NCBI GenBank assembly: GCA_002633005.1
Contig: NMRA01000115.1
Coordinates: 73,996 to 137,995 of the forward strand
DNA from: Phoronis australis
Taxonomy: Eukaryota > Phoronida > Phoronidae
Direction: 5' to 3'
Length of the DNA stretch: 64,000 bases
This document shows, piece by piece, positions 56,876 to 64,000 of the stretch (position 1 is the stretch's first letter; every line of letters starts with the position of its first letter). The notes beneath the pieces were generated by a model. That model was not told where the DNA came from, did no database searches, and saw only the letters and a program-made list of their open reading frames with translations. A program made the translations under genes and the position numbers.

Positions 56876-58560
56876 TGCGCCCACATATTTATATGTGGAC
56901 GCATTATGCGGTCATCTCCGTCCGTTCGTCTGGGCGGCGTCCGCCTGGCGTCCGGCGTCCGCTGCTTTATCTCCAAAACCCTTTGACATACGTTCATGAA
57001 ATTTGTCACATGTTCCATTCATGAATGGGACGGCATGTGCGAACTTTCGGACGGATCCGACTACCGGTGTGCCCCCTAGTAGCAATTTTAGTTTTTTTAC
57101 GCTTACCTTTGTATCTTCAAAAGTCCGGAATGGATTTTCATGAAATTTGGTATGTAGGCACCTATTTCTGAGATGACGCTATCCTCCCGTTTTCAGATGG
57201 ATTCGACATAGTTTGTGCCACCTAGTGGCCATTTTTAGTGTTCGTCCACCCCTCTATGAACCAAACCGCTCAAAGGATGATTGTGAAAATTGGCATGTAT
57301 ATGCTTACTATGTAGAGGACGGTTGACGGTGATTTTCCGACGATTTCGACTACTGTGGCGCCTCCTAGTGGCAGTTTTGTTTTTTTGCGCCTATGCCTGT
57401 ATCTCCTAAACCGTTCGCAGGATCTTTACGAAATTTCGTAATTATATTTATATGATGTTAACAACAGAAGATGCTGACTTTTGGACGGATCCGTCTACCA
57501 GTGTGCCCCCTAGTGGCAATTTTATTTTTTTACGCTTACCTTTGTTTCTTCAAAAGTCCTTAACGGATCTTCATGAAATTTAGTATGTAGGCACCTATTA
57601 GTGAGATGACGCTATCAACCTGTTTTCCGATGGATTCAATGTAGCTTGCGCCACCTAGTGGCCATTTTTACTGTTTTCGAGTCTGTATTTTTGTGTCCAC
57701 CCCTCTATCAACCAAACCGCTCAAAGGATGATTGTGAAAATTGGCATGTATGTGCTTGCTATAAAGGGGACAGCTGACAATGATTTTCCGACGATTTGGA
57801 CTACTGTGGCACCTCCTAGTGGCAGTTTTGTTTTTTTTGCGCCTATGACTGTATCTCCTAAACCGTTCGTAGGATCTTTACGAAATTTTATAAGTGTATT
57901 TATATGAAGTTAACAACAGACGATGATGACTTTTGGACGGATCCGACTACCAGTGTGCCCCCTAGTGGCAATTTTATTTTTTTACGTTTACCTCTGTATC
58001 TTCACAAGTCCTTAACTGATTTTCATGAAATTTGGTAAGTTGGCACCTATTAGTGTGATGACGCTATCCTCCCGTTTTCGGATGGATTCGACCTAGTTTG
58101 CGACACCAAGTGGCCATTTTTACTGTTTTTGAGTCTGTTTTTTGGTGTCCACCCCTCTATCAACCAAACCGCTCTAAGTATGATTGTGAAAATTGGCATG
58201 TATGTTCTTACTATGAAGAGGACCGTTGACGCTGAATTTCCCATGACTTTGATTACTGTGGCGCCTCCTAGTGGCAGTTATTTTTTTGCGCCCATGGCTG
58301 TATGTCCCAAACCATTTGCAGGATCTTTACTAAATATAGAAAGTGTATTTATGTGATGTTGACAACGGGCGATGATGACTTTAGGATGATTCTGACTACC
58401 GGTATGCCCCTAGTGGCAATTTTAGTATTTTCTATTTAATAAGCAATGACATGTTCCCATCTAGTGGCCATTTTTATGACAGAAATAAACAACCCTAAAG
58501 GCACGCCATTTGCGATGCATTTGTGGGCGCATTTCAACGCCTAGCGTTGCTCTTGTTTAG
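56876..58560. repeat. higher-order tandem repeat element in a mucolipin intron
   Basis: Begins TGCGCCCACATATTTATATG and ends TTGTGGGCGCATTTCAACGC followed by CTAGCGTTGCTCTTGTTTAG; the GCGCCCACA/TGTGGGCGC pair is an inverted end. The interior repeats every 451-452 bp: CAAACCGCTCAAAGGATG lies at 57262 and 57713 and as CAAACCGCTCTAAGTATG at 58165; GGACGGATCC at 57053, 57483 and 57934. Each 450-bp unit contains three related monomers of about 150 bp, each with CTAGTGGC preceded by a protein-phase-free T tract and followed by an ATGAAATTTG-like word. Confidence 0.88.
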
Positions 58561-58769
58561 AATGTTGTGGGTGTTTGACTTTTTAATTTAATTTCTTTAA
58601 AAACTAACTAGATTAATATTTTCAACCCATGGATATCTGGAGAAACTCTCCATTTCAAATCCAATTAAACAATGGAGCTATTACTGTAACATGGAAACTA
58701 AGTTCGTAACATTTTTCACTACTATGGGTGACCCGTGGCTACTGGTTTTCTGTTGGCATTCTTTTCCAG

Positions 58770-58961
58770 CTCGCCCTGTTTGGTTATGACAGGTCAGCCC
58801 ACATCACGTTCTTAGAAAGGAACAATATAGCATTTAAGCACCTCTACTTGAAAGGATGGGACTCTTCATATGAGACTATGCCATACCCACCTGCTGTTGG
58901 ACAGTTTGCTTTGTATGAAGTGCCAGATTTGTATAACAGGATCGACTATGCTATGGCCAGG
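58770..58961 (+). CDS. MCOLN: mucolipin (TRPML) exon: end of S1 and luminal domain
   Basis: After the acceptor CTTTTCCAG the phase-0 exon reads LALFGYDRSAHITFLERN, NIAFKHLYLKGWDSSYETMP, YPPAVGQFALYEVPDLYNRI and DYAMAR, ending at a GTATGC donor. The block ENTIAFKHLFLKGY is one of the most conserved parts of mucolipins, at the start of the luminal (polycystin-mucolipin) domain between S1 and S2. Joining VTVQ to LALFG restores the usual S1 helix, so the intron of almost 2 kb is well supported. The intron holds the higher-order repeat 56876-58560. Confidence 0.93.
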
Positions 58962-61900
58962 GTATGCTAAACATTGACAACATATCATAAATGTCTTTGA
59001 TGTGATGGTGAACTCGCTGTTTCAGTCCTTTCACCTACCCTTGATTCACCATTAGGTGAGCCCTCTGAATCTATGTTACTGTATACATCCCCTTCAAACA
59101 AGGTAAGGATTGATTTGGAGAAATCTTTCAAATTTCTCCAATGCCGGGTGGTCAGCTGGACTTGTCTGGTTCTATCCACATTCCAGCCCCACTAGGGTCC
59201 TTGTCATAAGAAGGGAGACTGTTCACTAGGTTAGAAGGGAGACAGTGTAATTACAGAACTGTGATTCCTTATCAGGTCATACATGTTTTTGAGTGGACGG
59301 TTTGACAGCATCCAGGTTGTTCTTTCAATTTTGTTTTTGAAAACCTTCTAATCTGAATGGAGGTTAGACTATGTCTGTTTTTAAATTTTCAAAATTGGTG
59401 GAATAATTGCAACTAAGTCAATAAAAATTCCAGCCTTGATATTTTCATTGGAAAGTAGTTTCCAGCATGGGTTACGAACTAATTTTACGGATCACTAACT
59501 CACTAGAGAACCTGGGTCTACAGTATTGATGATATAACCAGCTGTGATGACAGATTCTTGTTCAGGACATGATAATTCTCACCTTCCGCATTGATCGCTC
59601 CCCAATGCTGTGAGGTACAGAATGACGCCACACCTCCAGACTCGCTGGTTTTCTGAGTTTAGAGATCACACACAGGTATCATTCAGTAGCACCTGCTTTA
59701 TCATTGGTTGATGTAACCTTGGCAGTCATTGGTTAGCTTTACAACAAAAAGAGAAAATGGTGGACTATGAATGATGTTTAGCTTTGTCATGAAAGTGGTG
59801 TTGCAGCAACTATTTGGTTTCTGCAGTAATGTTCAATAGTCGTGTGCTTGAAGCACATACATGTACATGTACAATAAACACACATCTGGCCAATTTTTCC
59901 AGTGTGTTATTCATACTTTATGAATACAGGACAGCAACGTAAACAAAAGTCAGCGACAGTAGAAATATGAACTCCAAAAAGGAGCAACCACAATTTTCTG
60001 GGATTCACATTTTTCTTGAATTTGAATTAAGCACTGATTTGTCTGTATTACAGACCACGTTCACTCTTCCTCCATCAGTCATGCCAGTTTGTTTGTGTAA
60101 GGCGCTACCTGTTGAGAATTCGACCAGCCAGTTAGAAACACTGGTGTAAACAAATTTCAGGAGGAAAATTAAATGATACCTGCGTTCTCTACCACCTAGC
60201 GAAATGCAGGGAACCAGCGAGAGACCTTCAGATACAGCAGCCAGCTCAGCAGCCTCACTTTCACTCCTATGGAGATTCACATGTTAGCGTCTGTCGTCTC
60301 TGACTACTTTTATTTTATATAATGATATTTAAGTCATGCTGGGAAGGTATTACTGCTGTGCTGTTGGCTGCAGTGCCGATTCAAAGATGTGGATAAATAT
60401 CTATGGATGCGGAATGTCGGGTTTTACCCCTTCGCGACAGTTCTGACTGACAAAACACGTTGAAGCTTGTAGTGCGCACAGCTCCGCCCTTTTACAATCA
60501 ATATAATCTTACCACACGGCCGGGAAGAGTGGGAGTGCGGAATATGAGAATTACTCCACTGCGATGTCAGTAACTGCATATGTGTTCCCAGTGGTATTCA
60601 ACAATTTTCTAAAAATTACCATTTTGGTAAACGTGCAGCTGTGCAAGTTGTTTGGAGATCTCTTCATTGTACAAACTGATAGAATGTTAAAGGGGCTGAG
60701 GAAAGTTTTGTTGTCATGGGCCCATATTCTACAGGTTTTCTTGTCCTGGGACGTCATTTTATACAGTTAGCTTGGTATCTACCAGTAATGGACTGTCAGT
60801 TCTTCGCAAACTTAGAGATCACTTCTCATTTGAGTAAGGAACGAATTGAGATCAATTTTATGGCGGCAAGTGTTCTAAATCAAAAATTGCTTCCGAGACG
60901 GAACACAAGTTAATAGCCGCTTTAACTGATTGTACGAAGCAATAGAAAAATTGTGGCATTTTGATAGAAAATGAAAGCACAATTAGATAGCGACACCTGT
61001 TGGCGATGAAAAAACAAGGACTGAAGATTGACAATTGTAGTAACAAAAATTATTAAAAGGACAATGAAGTTCAAAACTCAGATTTTGCTAATTGATAGGT
61101 TCCAACTCTGACTTGTTCATTGAAATCTTTAAACTCCATGAAGTTATTTAAGATGTAAAATGTAAATAACCCAGTGCACATAAATTTGTAGCGAGTTTGA
61201 AAATTCATTTACAAAATCTGCCATAGTATGACCAAAGCTTTAGGTGAGTTACCCAATGACAGCGGGGAAAAACCACGTACTTCAAAACGCAAAATCCAAT
61301 TTGTGATGTTTTGGAAAGAGTTGTATTTAAATAATGCTTTTATCTTGCGGGAAAGGTATCGGTGGTGCGTCAACCGGCAACAGACCCAGCTTGTATAGAA
61401 GTTTCCAATACAGGGTCAACTGTGAACCAACTACATCTTAAGTGCCGATAAGAAACAGGCACTAAAAGATCATCCATTGGTAGAAATGAATCTCAACTCG
61501 AGGATTGTAATTTGCAGACGAGAAAAAAGTAAAGCACTTCTTGTGGTCTTGGCTAGGTTCAAGACAGTGTATCAAAGGACTCTGGAGTTAATGTGCTGAA
61601 AAGAGAGAAATTTATGAATAAAACTCTATTTTGTGTCAGACTCAGATTTTATCAAAAACAACAAACATTGCAAGTAGATAAAATATTTGACCTCTTTCGT
61701 ATAAACAAGGCATTAGCACAAATCAACAAAATTCTTCAAATTGGAGTTCCTTACGTGTTGGATTTTTTTCCCAATTATTATGTACTTTATCAGGAAGAAA
61801 AACCTTTAACTTTGTGTATTGGTGATATTTTTGGCTAACATCTGTGTGAAGCTAGAATTTCCAAATATTTCCTAGTACATGTTATGTAGCAATCTATTAA

Positions 61901-62014
61901 AGCGCTTTATTTGTCTGCTAGTTGATTAAGTTTCAACGGATAGCCAGTTTCACAGTCACCTTCCTGTCAATATCACTACCACTGCCCTTGTGACTTGTTG
62001 AGTGCTTATTTCAG
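58962..62014. other. mucolipin intron
   Basis: GT at 58962 and AG at 62013-62014. Contains a THAP fragment at 60336-60463; otherwise AT-rich with no supported gene. Confidence 0.75.
60336..60463 (+). pseudogene. THAP-domain fragment with a frameshift
   Basis: The frame from the ATG at 60336 reads MLGRYYCCAVGCSADSK. The continuation in the next frame is DVDKYLWMRNVGFYPFATV and LTDKTR, then a stop. CCAVGCxxDS followed by GFYPFPT is a common THAP pattern. The one-base frame change and early stop show it is dead. It is not closely similar to the THAP exon at 8336. It may derive from a transposon or from a retired host gene. Confidence 0.5.
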
Positions 62015-62168
62015 TATAACACAACACAGGAAATTGCCATTGGCTCATACAACTTTGGCAATCTTAACGACAGCAAGCCTGACATGAAGATGTGTGTTGC
62101 CTACTTCAAGGAGGGCGAGATTAAAGCCTTTAAGCAGACGTACAAGTTCGACTCCTGCATGCTTGAAG
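62015..62168 (+). CDS. MCOLN: mucolipin (TRPML) exon: luminal domain
   Basis: The acceptor TTATTTCAG is followed in phase 0 by YNTTQEIAIGSYNFGNLNDS, KPDMKMCVAYFKEGEIKAFK and QTYKFDSCMLE, with a GTGAAT donor in phase 1. The position matches the luminal part of mucolipins (after AxxQY, with a C...Y...G pattern). NTT and NDS are potential N-glycosylation sites, as expected of a lysosomal luminal domain. The cysteines may form the disulfides of this domain. Confidence 0.85.
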
Positions 62169-62341
62169 GTGAATTAAGTGACTAAGAAATTTAAAATTTG
62201 TGTTTGGACCACAGGCACACAAATTTCCCAATGACTCATAGCCATCACAGTGAGTGTTGGTTGGATTGGTGTAAACATGGAATTAGTTTCAAGGGCCTCT
62301 GGTTTAGTAAGTCACTGTTTTCTTCCTGGAAAACCGATCGT

Positions 62342-62560
62342 TACAGGAGAGTGCCACTCGATTTAATTAATTTTTGTTACTGTCTTAATTTGTCTAATAT
62401 ATCCGCATCACCTGGTATACAATCGATCTCACCTCACTGAGAGGTGTCGCGTTAAGTGAGGTGAGTACACGACTCAGCGACGTTAGTGTTTCTTCAGGTG
62501 AGTGTGTGCGACTATAGTGTGTCGTATCGTTCTGCTTGTGCGAACCATTAAGTCTGGCCA
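62342..62560 (-). repeat. inverted copy of the TGCCACCC-end repeat family
   Basis: AGGAGAGTGCCACTCGATTT begins the copy; GTGTCGCGTTAAGTGAGG and TGTCGTATCGTTCTGCTTGT parallel 5090-5205. The TTAA border is lost here. Lies in the mucolipin intron 62169-62928. Confidence 0.7.
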
Positions 62561-62774
62561 CGATGGGCCTGATCGGGTTCCAAGCCACTGGGTTATGACG
62601 ATCATTTTGTGTTCAGAACAGATGAAATTCGCAAGTCTAGAATTACAACACATGGTTATGCTTTCTCGTCTGTATTTCATGAAAGAATAATTCTAATTTG
62701 TCACCGATCAGACTCCAAATTTCCCACGACCGACCTCGGTAAGTTGGCTTACCGAACTTTGTAAGCTACGTTGC

Positions 62775-62858
62775 GCTCAAAATTTCAACATCCAGGCAGT
62801 GCATCAGCACAGTGTTGAGCACAAAGTGCTGATGCACTAGTGCATCAGCATTTTGAGC
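62775..62858. repeat. nested inverted repeat in an intron
   Basis: AGTGCATCAGCAC (62798-62810) pairs with GTGCTGATGCACT (62826-62838); AGTGCATCAGCA is repeated again at 62839-62850; an outer pair GCTCAAAAT (62775-62783) and ATTTTGAGC (62850-62858) encloses it. Probably a small MITE end. Confidence 0.7.
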
Positions 62859-62928
62859 TGTTCTATGTCCAGTTATTTGATTTTTTTACATCAACACTCC
62901 TAAATTGCAATTTTCAATGTTGTTGCAG

Positions 62929-63025
62929 ATTGTTTTGACATTCGCACAGTCACAAATTCTTCAGGGGAGTTCTATGACATTGAAAAATTTCTGCAGGAGA
63001 CCAATAGGACGATAAATTTTGATGG
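62929..63025 (+). CDS. MCOLN: mucolipin (TRPML) exon: luminal domain, last in window
   Basis: Acceptor TGTTGTTGCAG. The phase-1 join with the previous exon gives an Asp followed by CFDIRTVTNSSGEFYDIEKF and LQETNRTINFDG, ending at a GTATGT donor in phase 2. The ending TINFD corresponds to the NLTLDFHRL segment of vertebrate mucolipins, just before the second half of the luminal domain. NSS and NRT are potential glycosylation sites. The channel-forming membrane segments must lie beyond 64000, so the gene is incomplete in this window. Confidence 0.85.
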
Positions 63026-63289
63026 GTATGTATATCGTGGATTTTTTTCTCTCCCAAATATGATAAAAAGTGATATGGGAAAACTGCATTACTTAATCAT
63101 CTTTCTTTCTCGATGCATCCTTGAAATTAACTTTAGTTAAATTTGTACCTGACTGTTATGGTTCACCACCGAAGTCTAAAGATCCAAGTGTTGCAAGGAT
63201 TTTTTAATTAGTGAAATTGGCACTGAATTAAATCACATTTGTTTGGCGAATTTTAAGCACCCACAAAACTTTTGGTGGCATAATGCCTT

Positions 63290-63840
63290 CATCTGTTTCT
63301 GGCATCCACTACTGTATCATCTAAATCCCTTGCAGGATCAATGAGAAATTTTCAATTAGCAGCTAGTGTGTTCTAAGACTGATGAAAGTGACACTGGATA
63401 ATGACGACTTTCACACGAGTCCGATTTTGCTATGTCTCCTATTAGGAATTTACGTTGCTTACTTCCTTAGTGGATTTTTAATATGAAATTTAGCAAGTAG
63501 GTTTCTGTTAAGGAGTTCACAATCTCATCTTATTTTTTGGAAAGATTCAACATATTTTATACTACCAGTGGCCAGTTTTGTTACTATCAAAGGATTTGGT
63601 AGATTTAGTCTTACTGCAATGAACCCTTTCTGATTTTGATTTGATGCTGGGTATGACTACTGTCACAGTGGCACCCTCTTGTGACAGTTTTGTATTTGGG
63701 GCTGTGTCTTAAGTCCTTTCCTGGATTGATGTGAAATTTGGTAATTGAAGTGTATTGAATGTGACAAAGTTTGATGACAACCTTTGGATGGACCTGACAA
63801 CCGTTGTGCCTCCTAGTACGTTTGCCTCTGTCAGTCTTGG
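63290..63840. repeat. decayed copy of the 450-bp higher-order repeat
   Basis: Monomer landmarks follow each other in the same order as in 56876-58560: TATCATCTAAATCCCTTGCA, AATGACGACTTTC, TATGAAATTTAGCAAGTAGG, TACCAGTGGCCAGTTTTG, CAGTGGCACCCTCTTGTGAC, TGTGAAATTTGG and TGTGCCTCCTAGT. Similarity is clearly lower than between the units of the main array, so it is older. It lies in the next mucolipin intron. Confidence 0.7.
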
Positions 63841-64000
63841 TATTTCCGCGACAGATTTATAATATGTTAAGGAGACAGTCACCATGACACCTTATCTTTT
63901 TCTCACGAGTTTGACGGATTTCACGCCATCATCGAGTGATCTTTTTTACGATACTTTAAAAATGGTTTTAAAAGTCATAGTCACGGAAGTTTAGACAATT

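Noticed and set aside
1-64000. Bacterial contamination or an integrated virus
   Set aside because: No operon-like gene packing, ribosome-binding sites or viral structural genes; introns, TATA boxes and eukaryotic transposons dominate.

Overview
The window looks like nuclear DNA of an invertebrate animal, most likely a marine bilaterian. Supports are intronless rhodopsin-family GPCR genes, a mucolipin (TRPML) gene split by GT-AG introns, P2X7-like C-terminal and THAP zinc-finger domains, and a dense mix of Penelope-like, LINE, Ty3/gypsy, Ty1/copia, Tc1/mariner and inverted-repeat DNA transposons. Overall composition is AT-rich. I cannot name the species; a hemichordate or other invertebrate deuterostome is only a guess. 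Nothing looks bacterial or viral.

Layout. 0-6 kb: a Penelope-like fragment (about 405-650), a Ty1/copia relic (about 1000-2180, minus strand), a TTAA-bordered inverted-repeat element (3242-4906) carrying a short acidic exon, and a second Penelope-like tail (5335-5600). 6.3-10.9 kb and 31.9-35.8 kb: two copies of one segmental duplication, each with an intact intronless GPCR gene (6666-7646 and 32257-33234) and a conserved TATA-box upstream region. Copy A is interrupted by a 1.5 kb element with perfect 18-bp terminal inverted repeats and a THAP exon; copy B lacks it. 11.3-14.1 kb: a foldback element with arms of about 1 kb. 14.45-14.59 kb: a 66-bp-arm palindrome with an ambiguous base in its loop. 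15.2-17.5 kb: a tandem duplication of a 1158-bp unit rich in YY1-, NRF1- and ETS-like motifs. 18.8-22.0 kb: a decayed Ty3/gypsy element on the minus strand. 22.1-26.3 kb: a decayed LINE on the plus strand. 27.5-27.8 kb: the tail of another LINE. 30.56-30.79 kb: a possible first coding exon on the minus strand.

35.8-37.4 kb is a third Penelope-like relic and 37.7-38.0 kb a Tc1/mariner relic. 38-47 kb is mostly without recognisable genes, apart from a repeat pair and a LINE relic with a nested MITE. 47.4-49.15 kb is a composite tandem array. 50.9-51.3 kb is a P2X7-like C-terminal domain exon broken by one stop codon. 56.5-63.0 kb holds four exons of a mucolipin gene that continues past the right edge. 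Its introns contain a higher-order tandem repeat (56.9-58.6 kb), a decayed copy of the same repeat (63.3-63.8 kb) and a THAP fragment.

The genes best supported as functional are the two GPCRs and mucolipin. Most of the rest is transposon sediment. All identifications come from reading translations by eye; no database search was run.
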